A stretch of DNA of 64,000 bases from Saxidomus purpurata (GCA_022818135.1 JAFMSR010000029.1:310001-374000), one strand, 5' to 3'. Positions 36,411 to 48,671 are shown, counted from the first letter of the stretch. The notes: a model not told the origin generated them from the sequence alone. Translations and numbers: made by a program.

Positions 36411-37168
36411 TTTTGTGTTTGACACGTTGAACGACACGAGAAAAGCGTGCTATAATAAAATTATAATACACTGACCCAACATGAAAACTTTACAGGTTTA
36501 TAATGGGATTTACTATGCATGAGAAAGAAACACCACTACCTCACAATGCAGTAAGTGGAGTTCAATCATTTGTATGAATGTTAAACTTTATCAGTTGGGG
36601 ATTACGTTTATCAAAACAAAATTAAATATCATCACAGGAACATTCAGATTTAAGGTCATAAATTCACCTATATATTCAATTCAAAGGGAGGTAATTTAAG
36701 AATTTGAATCTTTGGAGTCTCAACTCTCGCTTTTGCATTGTGTTTTCATAAAACATTGTTGAGTTTTCTAGTCTTGACATTAGTTTCTCTCAACTGTCAG
36801 CAAAAATAATAGTTTGTCTTCACAACCAATTTTGTTTTTGATAAACTGTCTGTTTTCACTATATGAGTTATCTCCCTTTTATGCATGATAAATTACTTTA
36901 ACTTTTAGGCCTATTATCGCCTTTGTTATTTGTCTTATTTTATAGAGTCAGAGTGAAATACATTGATTTAATATTGTGTTAAATATTTGTATAATAAAAG
37001 TGTAAAGTTTTCATTTTGGGTGAGTATATTTAAATCCATCAGCGTATTTGGGGGAGTGTGTGTGTGAGGGGTAAGCTTACTGGCAATTAGGGCATTTTAA
37101 TTTCATATGTTGTTTTGATATGTACAGTGTCTTCATTAATTCCTATCATTTTTGTTGTTGTTAAAAGA

Positions 37169-37905
37169 ATGGACCCAGACTCAAGAAGAATAATTCTAGC
37201 AGTTTTGCCAGCTTTAGTTCAACCGCCACCAGAAGTTACGGAATATCTTGGCATGGTAACTTCCATCATACTGTTTGTCAAATAAAATACTTATACCTAT
37301 TTTTGAACGAAAATTACGATCATTTATTAAATGGCGTTCTTTTGATGAGTGGAATGAACAGAGAGGTAATTGGAGCAATATACAAGAAGCTGTTGGGGCT
37401 ATCGACGGGACATCGACCGCAAAATGAACCCCAAAAACAGTATTATTCTGGTCATAGAAATTACCATGCGATCCACACGCAGGTAATTGTACATACCAGA
37501 GGTACTATACGGTATGTGGAAAGTGGATTCCTTGGGCATCAGAATGATGCTCAACAATTTACATTAATGCAGCAAATTGGTAGGGACTTACAGTTTCCTG
37601 ACGATTGCTTTCTTTTAGGGGACAACATTTACCCCAATCGTCATCCAATAATGACTGCGTATACTAGCGCTCACCTTGCGCGGAAACGCGGAAGGCAGCG
37701 TAGACAGTGCATTAAGCTTAATAGATATAAACGCAGATACAGAGTATGCGTTGGACATTCAATTGGTGAGATGGAAAACTACAGGTCCATTGCTAGTATC
37801 TGGAGACATCCGCGATGTATGTTACCAGCAGTTGTAAACATCTGTGCTGCACTTGTTTGCAGACGGAAGCAGATTGGTCTTATAGATCATTCTCGCAAAA
37901 TGTAA
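37169..37905 (+). pseudogene. Harbinger DDE transposase (HARBI1-like), decayed
   Basis: The nuclease cuts and rejoins the element ends. Exon 1 (37169-37255) encodes 'MDPDSRRIILAVLPALVQ' and ends at donor GTAACT. The DDE domain is in 37303-37905. Asp 1 is in 'AIDGT' (37404-37406), but in another frame from the rest, so a 1-nt shift lies at about 37406-37415. Then come 'YYSGHRNYHAIHTQV', Asp 2 in 'GDNIYP' (37621) and 'RYRVCVGHSIGEMENYR', where Gly (GGA, 37753-37755) sits where family members have the catalytic Glu. The C-terminus 'VVNICAALVCRRKQIGLI' is typical. Only about 60 bp separate exon 1 from the DDE part, so the usual N-terminal helix-turn-helix region is deleted. Confidence 0.8.
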
Positions 37906-38063
37906 GAACAACAAATAATATATACAAATCCATTTTCCATTTTTTAGTACAAACGCCCATAAATATCGAGATTCAATATCCAAAGTGCCTTTGTCTACGT
38001 CCCTGAAATAATATCATGAAAGCTTCCTTAAGATAAAATAGTTTGAGACTGTCCCTCATTTAG

Positions 38064-38153
38064 CCTAAGTACCGAACATCATCTTGAGAAAGTCCCCAAG
38101 TTATGTAGGCAATCCACTGTTCACAGTCACGTCCGTCATAACTCGCACAACTC
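38064..38153 (-). repeat. Harbinger right terminal inverted repeat
   Basis: 90 bp, inverse of 34899-34988, with substitutions at the ACTATGAACAGC/ACTGTGAACAGT segment. Confidence 0.85.
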
Positions 38154-39352
38154 TTTTTGTAGCATAAATTAATCTTTCTTCGAATTGTGTCCATAATTTT
38201 GTAACAATGTCTTGTACATCCTTCAAATTCTGAAGAGGTACTTTATTTTGAGTCATAATATCGTATTGACCAAAAGTTCAATTTCAAATAAGTGGCGTCA
38301 AAGTCGCGAGATGTGATATTCGACCAATGCGTAGTACATGTATATGTTACTATCATAAGAGCAAAAGGCGGTCACACTCGCTACTTGAAGAGCCCTGTTC
38401 AGATTACTTAGCCGGAATACTTCGTAAAAATTATCGTTGAATTTGTAATTTGTTAAAATCTAATATTGTTTTTATGAACTTGTTATCTTACAGGTATACA
38501 CATTATGTGGTATCAATAGAGAGAAAACCAATTGTTTTTGCAATAATAAATACACATTTTCGTATGAATTTCAGTTTGTATGGTCATGTCATAGAAACAA
38601 TTATAAACCAAAGATTTGATGTTGATATTGTTGATAAATGTTTGCAATTTTTTTAAGATATAATGTTTGCGATATGTCCTAAATTTTAGAACAACTTGTT
38701 TCCGATTATTTGACTAATTAAACGCTATATATCAAGGGGCCTTAGACGTTTCGGTAAGTGTAGTACATATATATTTATTCTCGATTAAGAAATTTTCTTT
38801 TACAACTTAACTTAGTCGCTCCCGTGTCTCAAACCACATGAAATCAAACTTGCAGAGTAGAGGCAATGTAGTATTATTTGTGTATTGCATAAAGACACTA
38901 CCGCCATGACTTTGGTTGGGATCTAACCAGAGTTTATTCGCGCCTTTTGCAAGCGTGCAATACATGTGAAACGGCTGCGCATTGATTTACGTCACATCGC
39001 ATGCGTTTTCAATGGTGTTACATATCCATTTGTTTCTGCACTTACTTTCATAATATCCGCTAAAACATACCTATATCTAGAAATGTAAAGACTTCAGCCA
39101 TAGAATCAGCAATACGCTGTGAATGCTCCTCCAACTTCAAAATCATTATCTGTTCATAACGAAAGACTCTCCGGTAGTCCTCAATGTATATGTGATAAAA
39201 GCCAATCTGTATTCTTATTTGTTTAAATATAATTAAAAAAACAACAGAAAGGAAATTCGTAGTGTTCTTAAATTTAAATTAAGGTCAGGATTAGATTGTT
39301 CCTTAAAATTTAGATCTGAATTTGTTTTCCTAATCAAACTAAAAGTTAACTA
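38154..39352. other. Non-coding stretch
   Basis: No gene. The 68-codon ORF at 38450-38656 is unrecognised. Confidence 0.4.
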
Positions 39353-39880
39353 CAGTAAAATCCCTATTTGTGACCACCCCGATTTCGAGACCACCACGCC
39401 AAGACCAATGTTTTCTAAAACGGAATGTTTGTCTGTATATCTTATTGGTCTCTAACTCCGAAAATAAGACCACCCCGTTCTTCCGACCACTAAGTACAGT
39501 TCCCTTTCATTAATTTAGCGTAATTATAATCCAATAATGCGACCGCTGGTATGTTCTGACCTCAATTTTATTTGTATTGTTTATATCTTAATGACACGAC
39601 ATAAACAACAGCTGTCCAAGTTTTACAACGATTAATGACCAATTTACAACAATTGAATGACCACTGTACGGTAAAGGTCAAGGATAGTGTAAAACAAACA
39701 CAGAAGTGTTTGATAATTAATTGTTGATTTATTCAATACATTTGAAGACCAATGTTTTACATAATGATCTTGCTGTAATAAATCCAGTACAAAAAGACAA
39801 AACTCAATACTGAGACAACCCTGGTAATAAGACCAGTATCATAAAGTCCCAATGGTGGTCTTATTATCGGCGTTGTACTT
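39353..39880. mobile_element. pogo/Tigger-like MITE, ~530 bp
   Basis: The left end is TA plus 'CAGTAAAATCCCTATTTG' leading to 'GACCACC'. The right end, reverse-complemented, reads AGTACAACGCCGATAATAA leading to the same GACCACC. The terminal repeats are imperfect (about 16 of 26 positions) and the right TA is mutated. More 'ACCACC' and 'ATAAGACCA' words lie inside each end. No ORF, so non-autonomous. Confidence 0.5.
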
Positions 39881-40325
39881 CAAACAATGTCCAAACACTT
39901 ATTTCGATTTGTTCAAGCGTTAGACATCAACACATATGTATGTGTGCTATTACTGAATGACAACTATAAAATTGTACATAAACTTTACATGTACAATAAC
40001 ACTGATTAGACACAGTGTCGACAAGTGTTTGCTATTACATAGTATATCTTAAATGGTACTTTTTAAGAAGGTAGACAACTAATTAAAACTTGAAACATAT
40101 TTTATGGAAGTAATTAGACGATTCTTGTGCTGACACAGTAAATTGAAATTAAGCAGGTACACTGAATCAACGGCAAATCAATTCATAAACAATGTTAAGC
40201 ATTAAGATGCATGTGTATGCCTACATGCATATTTAATCGTATTGAAATACCACGAAACTGAGTTTAAGTCACTTGTTCTCTAAGCATCAAATGTTCGTAA
40301 TACATTTTGTTTATAAGGAACATGA

Positions 40326-40398
40326 TATAGCGAACCTCGGATAGAGTGAATAATGTTCCATTGTCCAGAGTTTTGTGTTATATCCGAGGTTTACTATA
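40326..40398. mobile_element. Fold-back fragment of a pogo-like MITE
   Basis: 'TATAGCGAACCTCGGATA' (40326-40343) is inverted at 40381-40398 with two mismatches, around a 37-nt loop. The CCTCGGATATA vocabulary is seen in TA-targeting MITE ends. Outer borders are unclear. Confidence 0.4.
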
Positions 40399-40463
40399 CC
40401 TGGAAATTTAGACAGTGGCGAACCAAACGCCATTGACAAAATATAATTGCAAAGCAAATTCAT

Positions 40464-40646
40464 GTGAACTTACCAGTACCTGTAGAAAGTAAGCACAGTA
40501 ACGGAGACAGTGTATTCGTGAACATTGAGCGTAATGGTTTATTGAAGTCGTTACTTTCTGGTGAAATAGTTCGGCACTCTTTGGAGGCTTATGGAACGCT
40601 AGATATCCTGAATAAAGCCTACAGAAAACATGACAGTCTACAGTGA
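40464..40646 (+). other. Unrecognised 60-codon ORF
   Basis: The sequence from 'DSVFVNIERNGLLKSLLSG' onward looks protein-like (alternating hydrophobic and charged residues). It is preceded by an AG-ending tract near 40486. No family is recognised. It may be a host exon, a transposon relic or chance. Confidence 0.2.
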
Positions 40647-40968
40647 TCTCGACTATAACAAAGATATATTATATGAATTAGAAAAACTAAGAAACATTTA
40701 AAATAATTGCACTTGGTAAACCCATGTCATTTAGCTAGAAAGATACTTGATTTTTCAAACCAACTCGGTGAACTTATCACTTATGACGAATTCTTACTAA
40801 ATGTAATAAGTATATAATCATGTCATGAATAGCTGTTTATATGTGTAACAAATAAATATTTGAATGACATCATGGACGTATTTTTCAGTTTGGTGTGATT
40901 TAATAAAGCTTTCAAAATAATGTTAATGTGAGTGTTTGGTATTATATTGTGTTTGTTTTTCTGGTGGC

Positions 40969-42160
40969 TTAGACACTTGCCAACTTCTTATGAAAGACTA
41001 TCAACTTCAATGTGGTCGCAGCCATTGTTACCTTGTACCCAGCTCTCTGGAAGATCATGTGTGTGTTATTTCGACGTATAAGCTGCAAGGATGCACTCGA
41101 ATAGATGTATGTATTTTTCGGGACACAAGTAATTCTACTGGTGACTAACCATTGTGCAGTGGTGTAGAAGTGTAGGAGAGTACATTTGTTATACTTTACA
41201 TGGATCATAACTTCTGTTTGAACACTGTGTTTTGTCAGACAGTTTGATTTACAATCTTGTAGACTTTTAGTGATGTGCTTGAGCATATACCTTAGCGCCA
41301 ATTCTGTAAATTCCAGTGTCGTATAAAACGTGCCATTGTCAGACATGGCAATCTCTGCGGTACCGTGCCTAGTGCAACTTCTATTTATCGCGAATAATAG
41401 TCTACAACTAGGAGAAATATCTGACAATCTAACTTTACGAATGCTTTGCGAATTATATGATAACAATCGGCTGAATTGGCTCGTTCTGGCCAATCAGACA
41501 CTTTTCAAAATATTCGAGATCATTGCTAATGCCTATCTACAAATTGGACTGTTTAGTCCTTTCCGGACAGTCTGCTTTGTTTTTATTACTTCTTTGAATG
41601 TTGTTTATCATTTCAAACTTCAATGATTCCGGAATTATTGATTTACAATCTCTAAACAACAATCCATTGTGAGTTTTTGTAAGACCAGTAACCTTTCATA
41701 TTTTCAGGTACTAGTAAATGGTGACTATTTAGGCCACGCAGACTTTCAATAGTATATTATTTTTGAACAAGTATCATCACTATTTAATCGCTATTTAGTT
41801 TACTACAGTCTGTCTGCATTTCCTAGCATGCTTGCATTGACTAACTGAACAAAGAAGGATTACTTATTTCAGCTTTGATTTATTCAAAAGACTTGTCTTT
41901 ACTAGGCCTCTATTGCCAAGTGTCCGTTAATAAGACAAATAGTGACTGTGTCAGTTTAGACAATCTTGATGGAAACTTGCGTAACCGATTGACAATTTCT
42001 AAGACTCCACGTAAAAAAGAAAAAGAAACATTTTCCGGTTCCTTCATGTCCTTAACGACACCAACATTGCTATGATCGGTTAATATAGTCGCGTGATGAA
42101 TGACCTGACTAAGACATGCAATGATTGTCAATGTTAAGCGTGATACCCGCGTTAACATTT
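40969..42160 (-). pseudogene. Ty3/gypsy pol relic (RT/RNase H junction and integrase)
   Basis: Read on the minus strand from 42160 down, 'VVKDMKEPENVS' and 'LRKFPSRLSKLTQSLFVLL' (about 41915-42065) correspond to the RT connection segment of Ty3/gypsy pol. After a gap, 'LLVVDYYSR' (about 41385-41412, followed by a stop) and 'RHGTAEIAMSDNG' (about 41328-41368) are integrase-core blocks, the latter with the second catalytic Asp. The expected integrase Glu block is not recognisable after 41270. The long minus-strand ORF at 40969-41493 is the decayed integrase. RNase H is missing. No LTRs found. A different pol part from the relic at 23680-24400, so a separate copy. Confidence 0.6.
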
Positions 42161-44470
42161 TCTAAAGCTTTAAACAGTCCCTTGTCGTGATAATTCGAGG
42201 CACTCAATATCAGCCACCTGTGTTATAACCCCACAATAAACCTACACATAAGTCGGAAAACGTTCGTCGCCAATGATAATAGATTGCATTAAACCAAATA
42301 GGCATACCAGTGAAAAGATGTATATGAATGAATTCGGGTGCCAGTCTGTGTTGCTCAGACGTGTCGACTTTTGAATTGTATAACATTCACAATATTCAGC
42401 AAGGTGATACAATAATGTAACAAACATGTCATCATTCCTGATTTTTATTGTTCCCTCTGATTGAAAATGTCTCTCTCAAAAATAATTATTTTCTTAATGC
42501 AAAATCATTTTTGAATTGATTCACAACGTTGTCCCATATCTTGTAATTGTCAGCGGTAAGTACAAAGACATAATTTCAATGTCTTCTGGCCCCATTAAAT
42601 AGGTAAAAGTCCTAACTCGAATTTCTTCTTACTTTTCACTCAACCCAAACGCCCCTGAACCGTTAAAATCTTTAAAACCACAGTTTCACGGTTTTCTTGA
42701 CTATCACAGTCATATTTTCTGGGTTTGTGTATTTAAAACTAGTCATTTTAATTCAATTTAAGTCCTACATATTATTAATATGAAAGTACATGAACTAAAG
42801 ATAATACTGTCTTATCAATCTCGCTAGCACCATTTGATGAGAGAGACGACATATTAACGGTTTGCATAATATTTGTACAATATTAAGGCAAACAAAGATA
42901 CAAAACAACAATTTCTTAAGTTAAGGAGACTTAATGAGTAATGTTTAACCATTGCAAATGTATCATATGCATTATAATAATTAATCATTTTATACAGCAC
43001 TGTCGTTTACTTGTCTTGTTTTCTTATTATATCATTTATGAGAATACATGTAATAAATATTTGACGTTATTATTTAAGTTATGGATAATGCTTAGACAAA
43101 AGTTACCTTGCGATAGGATCCCTAAGAATGATAAGTATTTTGGCGTTAGGATTTAAGTGATGGATGATGAGTACAGTGGTATATTCATTGAAGTGTTTCT
43201 AAAAGACGATAACAAGTATCTGTTATCCCATAGCGTTGACACACTGTTATCACCTGAAATAAAAATTTAATGCAGTGGATTATTGTCTTAAGGATAATTT
43301 GAAATATTTATATTGTTCCGGGCGAAATTCTTTCTTCCCATAATCAGAGGAACTGCTGACTAAAACAGTGTACTCGCACTTTAAAAAGGAGTAATAATGT
43401 ACGTTGGAAAGTATGTAATAAAATGTGAATCAACAAGGGGAGAAAATGTTCAAAAATAACGTCATATTGTCCCGCAATGCGTATATCAAATCTCAGCGTA
43501 GAAGACAACTGCAAATTATTGTTTGTTAGACGACGAACAACGCTTAAACGGATATTACTTTTTAATGACAACCATTTTAGTTTTTATCAAAGAGCATGCA
43601 TACAACAGAACAGTGTTTACTTTTTTAACTATAACAGCGACCCTATCGAAACTTCTTGATGGTTTATTGTTGATATCACTTTTGCAACTACTAGCTGAAA
43701 ATTAAAGCATTAAACTAGTTTGATCTTTACATCGAAACAAAAAAGATACACATACCATATCAAACTAAGTCATGATCACTTCTATGAATTTCCGACGATA
43801 ATCCCTTGTCATAATACGTTGATTTGCTAGGATGCAGGGACAGATGGTGACGGGTAAAATACGTTCATCGCCTTTATATAAGTATTTTGATTCAATTGAA
43901 CCTTTACATGTTTGAAACTAAGTTTTATTTTCAGAAAGCATAACTTGATAATAAAGTCATTATGTATAGTTAACAATGTATTTACCAAAAACCATAGGGT
44001 GAAAAGTATTCCTCTCGTACTTTGTGATTGTTCTTTCAACAAGCCTATCAAAATATGTTAAATAGCTTGACAGGTTTTGGTATTGCTCTGCAAAATAAAA
44101 TAGCGACTTTTACATGATCGTTATTATTTACTTGCTGTTTCCGGACGTAAGTAAATACTATGGCAAGCTACTGGACTTACAAAACAAGGCTGTAACATAA
44201 CTTCATGAGGAAATAATTAGGATTGAAAAAAAAATCTGCACTCCTTTTGAATAGTTTAATATAAGCTCGGTCAAAGAAGGAAGTGAGCACAGGGTTTAGA
44301 CAACCATGTATAAAAATCCGTAAACATAAGCGCATATTTGGTATAACATTAAAGGTTAATTGATAATCCATGTTATGGCACCAATGTTTACATGTGTTTT
44401 GCAGAACAATTCGTGGATTTTATCAATACAGTAGGATAGGTTTAACACAACGCTTTATTCCTGAAACTAG
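42161..44470. other. Non-coding stretch
   Basis: Some upstream pol relic sequence may extend to about 42430, but I cannot align it. The rest shows nothing recognisable. Confidence 0.4.
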
Positions 44471-44674
44471 CTAATATCTAGTGTGACCACCTCTCCGACG
44501 TATAATTGCCAATAACGAGATCTCATTGACCTGGCGTATCGTCTGATTACGACATTTGGATTTTTCTTCCATTCAAACAGAAGCGCGTTTTCAAGATTTT
44601 GCAGATTGTTCAAAACGTGATTTTCGCTGACTTTCCTCCCCCCAAAAAACCAAGATATGTTCTATGCGATTACA
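44471..44674 (-). pseudogene. Tc1/mariner transposase C-terminal relic
   Basis: On the minus strand 'NRIEHI' (the family's NPIE motif beside the third catalytic residue) is followed through frame changes by 'RKVSENHVLNNLQNLENALL' and 'VVIRRYARSMRSR'. The family's terminal signature 'RRRGGHTRY' plus stop follows at 44471-44500, in a frame shifted by one base. The upstream catalytic Asp residues and DNA-binding domain are missing. No terminal repeats were found nearby. Confidence 0.65.
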
Positions 44675-46098
44675 ACCTGTCTTACATAGGTACACACATA
44701 TATGTAAATATATTTATTCGTTTTGTTTAAATATGCACATTGTCAGAGAGAGATTAACTAACAATTCAATATCCAGGACTTATCGACCTAAACCACTTAC
44801 CAATGCGAACTAAGTACGTTATATTCGCCTTTTTCTCTTTTAGAACGGTTGCTTAAACCAACTATTGGTGACTTAAATCAAAACAACGAAGTCATTGTTT
44901 GTGATCACACATGCCAAAGAGCATTTAATGAAACGACAAGATAACCAGGTAATGACTAGTTATTTGGTTCGAGTCTGCATTAGTTTATACGAGTTTAGTT
45001 TAGTTCGATAGTGAGGAGAGCTTCCGCAGCTTACTTAAGAAATAATAAATATGTCCCTGTATTTTGTGGTTGAATAACTTGCAGTCAAGAGTTCGAATAT
45101 GTAGTAAAGAAATCATGAGTGCGTAGCAAATGTGATTTAATTTTTCGCATTTAAACGAATGACTGTATTAAATTTAACGATAAAATATTGGCACAACTTT
45201 ATTAGTTCGATTCTATCGCGTCATTTTCATTGATAACTATCCCGAACAATACTCAAACGCGGCAGAATATCATAGTTACTTTAAAAATGCGAATTGACGC
45301 GCTGTTTTACATACATCACGTCATTACGTCATTTCGCGGCACGTCGTGCTGTATAATAATACACAACCATTTCCTACATGCTCATATAGAAAACACAGTC
45401 ACTCGTGTTTGTGTGAAATTTTGTTCTCTGACCAAGCTAAAACCTTTAGTTGAAAAATAGCATACACAATTGAACGATCATTTGACATGCAAACCAGACG
45501 TTTTGAGATTTTCAGAACCAGTGTTGTATTCTATATGATCTCAATAATACGAAACTGTTATATTCTTTTTGTCATAAAAATTGTTTGTGAATAAAGCAAA
45601 TATATGAATTCTAAGTCTTTTATCTCAATTTGTTTGTAGAATTATCGTATTTCGTGTACTTGTTACACGAGCTTTAAATGGCCGACCGCAATTACGCCAG
45701 CGAAAATTAAAACACCGATGAATACGCGAAATTTGCACTGCGTGAAAACCCAATACTATACGATAATCCTAGTATACGATACAAGACGAAAATAATTGTG
45801 TGCCAGGACAACACAATTTTTAAGAATGTATTATATGAATTTAAATGGTGTAAGATAACACAAAATGCATACGGCATGCAAGAAAAAAAGAAATATTCTC
45901 TCAATTCTTAAATTCTAGATAAATACTTTATACTGCTAAAAAATAAAACAAGGTTGGTGAATCGTCTGAACTTTTCTTTCGATGTACACTGCTGCTTGGA
46001 GCAAATGTTTCTCTAGGCTAAGATTTTCTTAGTGCATTGGTATGAGTGTGTTACATCTAGTGTGTATATGTTTATGTTTCATTATTCGTGATATTTAC
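44675..46098. other. Non-coding stretch
   Basis: Nothing recognisable; small ORFs 45230-45460 (+) and 45707-45904 (-) carry no motif. If the CHST15-like gene continues downstream, this would be intron. Confidence 0.4.
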
Positions 46099-46315
46099 CT
46101 TTGAATCGTTCTCTTGTTAGCCAGTGAAACTCTTTTTGCAAGTTGGATGAAATAAGGGGATGTTCTTTTAATCTTTTGTAAAGATCAGTGGTTCCGCACT
46201 TTGGGGGACCAACAATGTAAACATAAGGTAAACAACGAATACGACTTCCGTTTTTATTCGTATACGACTCTCGCCAGCATGGACTTCTGTAGTTTGGTAA
46301 AAAAGGCAATTTTAC
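46099..46315 (-). CDS. CHST15-like carbohydrate sulfotransferase, one internal exon
   Basis: The exon is bounded by acceptor 'CTATTTTAG' (ending at 46316) and donor GTAAATAT (starting at 46098), 217 nt, entering in phase 0. It encodes 'VKLPFLPNYRSPCW', then 'YVYIVGPPKCGTTDLYKRL' (the 5'-phosphosulfate-binding loop with the Lys/Gly/Thr signature), then 'EHPLISSNLQKEFHWLTR'. This is the start of the catalytic domain of N-acetylgalactosamine 4-sulfate 6-O-sulfotransferase-type enzymes (CHST15-like, expanded in molluscs). Neighbouring exons were not found, so completeness is unknown. It is a different sulfotransferase family from the gene at 24959. Confidence 0.75.
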
Positions 46316-48671
46316 CTAAAATAGATTTGCACATGTTAACCTGGTTTAAATGCTTTTGAGACCTATTTTAAATAAACAAATGAAATTAAAATAAAATAAA
46401 CACGCGGGCATTTCAAAAGTTGTGTCATAAGAATAATTCCGACGTTTGTATTGCATTATGTTAATATCAAATTGCACCTTGTCAATCAGGATTTTAATTA
46501 ATACCTATATTAGTATGGCGTGTTATCGATTCAGTGTGTTACAAAAATAGAAAGCAAATAAACAAAACAAGAGGGCCATGATGGCTTTATACACCCTTTC
46601 AATTAATCGATAATCTACCGACCAAGAGTTGCGTCCCTTACCGGCTGTGACGTCATACGATGATAAATTGCACAAATGAAACCATCGCTGACACTTACTT
46701 CGTAATAGTTCGTAAACATCAATCAGGTTAAACAAGTGTTTATGGCGTAATTGGTAATAATTTTGTCATTTTATACATCATTTCTACGTAATTATCATAA
46801 TCATAATATATATAGATATGTTAACTGTGAAAAAGTCGGCGATTATTTTAGAAATATTTTAGAAAAAAACTGGAGTATTTTCGAATAAAGTTTATGGATG
46901 CTGTAGCTGTTCTGCTTTGAAATAAACAAAAATGAATAACGTGATTTACATGAATTAAAGTAATTAATGCATGGTTTAGTGAGAATTATTGTCAAGAAAC
47001 ATTTTAAAAAAAGTATGAGCTATGGGGCAGGAATACTCTATAGACGGTTCCTGCTAAGGGGATAATGTCCGTTTACCGTAAAAAGTTGCCATATGTCTGG
47101 ACTAATTATGTTACTAAGGCCTATTGTTTTAACAATCAATGACATAATTAGATATATTAATTTTTATAAATACCATCTTTTTTCATTTCCATGCAATTTA
47201 ATAATATATCTTTTCAACAATGTAAGGTGATGAAATGAAAACTAAAATGAAAGGTACAACATAAATGTGCAACATAAATACTTTTAACTTGAAAGTTGCA
47301 TCATACAGCAAACTGTTTTCGTTAGTGATAATAACATTGTCAATTTTAATAAGATGTGTGTTACAATTAATTGGTGCCCTACTGCAGTGTACATGTCATA
47401 AAACATCAGGTGGCCACGAAATGCCCTTGGGCATAATCATGTACAATACACAGAGTGCCATAAAACCCCTATGAAAGGTCCAGTGATAGCATAAACAGCT
47501 AACCAATTAGTAACCAGTTATTGATATGTAGCATTCATGTGAATTTATGGTTGAGTGTGAAACTAGTGTTAACTGAGATGAAATCTAATATGAAATCTAA
47601 GAAGCGCTACTGTCATGCCTTGATATTACTAGATCTATCAAGAGTAACAGATTATTAGTTTAGTTTAATCATCTTTTATTTTTCAACAAACACATATGTT
47701 AATACAATGACATATATACACAACGAAACAAAATGCAATTTGTCGGGCCACAAGTTCTTTCAACTTAGCAAACGGCCCTTCCCAGAATGAAATATTAAAC
47801 AAATTAATTATAAATATAAAATACATAGTACTTGTTTTCTTAACTAAATATTTTGTGTCCGAGGATGACTGTTCCCAGTTTGGGAACTCTAAATATTATC
47901 AAACAAAAACAGAATATTTAAAGAGGCTGCACAGTTGCCACCTACACGTAGGAAATTTGGTTTGACAATTGGGAACCTGCAATGATCTGAACAAAAGAGA
48001 GAAAAATGTCTTTGCCTTAGAATAGTAAAATAATTGTTTGAATAATGTACATGTATGTAGCAAAATATATCAATTGATGGTCGAGTGTTAAACTCAAGAC
48101 TGTGCCCTGGTGCGCATCACTGCTGATGATGTAAAAACTGAAAATAATTTCTTCGTGCCAGTCATTTAATCACTTATGAAAAGTGATGTTAGCAAAGACA
48201 AACTTTTCTGTAGCAGTTCCTTTATTTGTTCTTTATTGTAGATTTCTTAACAAATAAAGTAAACACTTTTAGGCGAGTCAATTGTAGTACCAACTGGTTT
48301 TGCTACATATCTACAACTGCATATCACCAGTCGCTAAAAACTTGAAGTATAAAACAGCTTCCGGTTAAATCGCGCAAACATTTGATTCACTTGTCTTCGT
48401 CATTCCACTATGATTTCATTTAAGTTATCTCTATACGGTATATGTCTACAGTTTCAAGCTGTAAAAGCTACAAAAATACCTAGATTTAGCGTTCCTTTGA
48501 TGAAATAATATATGCAGTGGTCAACAATCATGCTTGCGCCATTATCTCGTTTTAAAGGCACATCCCCGCATGACGTCATCAAAGGGCAGATAATTCAAAT
48601 TACCGAATAATTGAAACGGTGTATATCACCCATATGATTATCGCTGCACTTACCTTATCTTAAAGAAGGCC
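46316..48671. other. Non-coding, with short repeat fragments
   Basis: Includes 'ACAAGAGGGCCATGATGG' (46567-46584), which I recognise as a frequent repeat-element end in bivalves, and a LINE-like 3' tail at 47655-47800. No exon upstream of the CHST15-like exon could be identified. Confidence 0.45.
47655..47800 (-). mobile_element. Possible LINE 3' tail fragment
   Basis: On the minus strand the sequence ends 'AATAAAAGATGATTAAAC' followed by TAAACTAA, a short-repeat tail style seen at CR1/L2-type LINE 3' ends. No coding part adjoins it. Confidence 0.3.

Larger units (their letters stand above)
34899..38153. mobile_element. PIF/Harbinger DNA transposon, two genes and 90-bp TIRs
   Basis: The left end 34899-34988 is the inverse of 38064-38153 with about 2 mismatches in 90 bp; both start 'GAGTTGTGCGAGTTATGAC'. 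Between them lie a Myb/SANT-like gene (minus strand, three exons) and a DDE nuclease gene (plus strand), transcribed divergently. That pair is the defining content of PIF/Harbinger elements, where the Myb-like protein helps bring the nuclease to DNA. The usual 3-bp TWA target duplication is not visible at these borders (left flank AATG, right flank TTTT). The nuclease is decayed, so this copy cannot move by itself. Confidence 0.85.

Noticed and set aside
41330..41626. 98-codon plus-strand ORF
   Set aside because: It is antisense to the integrase relic and has no domain.
46523..46735. Minus-strand 70-codon ORF as an upstream exon of the CHST15-like gene
   Set aside because: No sulfotransferase similarity, and its edges lack fitting splice sites in the right phase; it also overlaps a repeat fragment.
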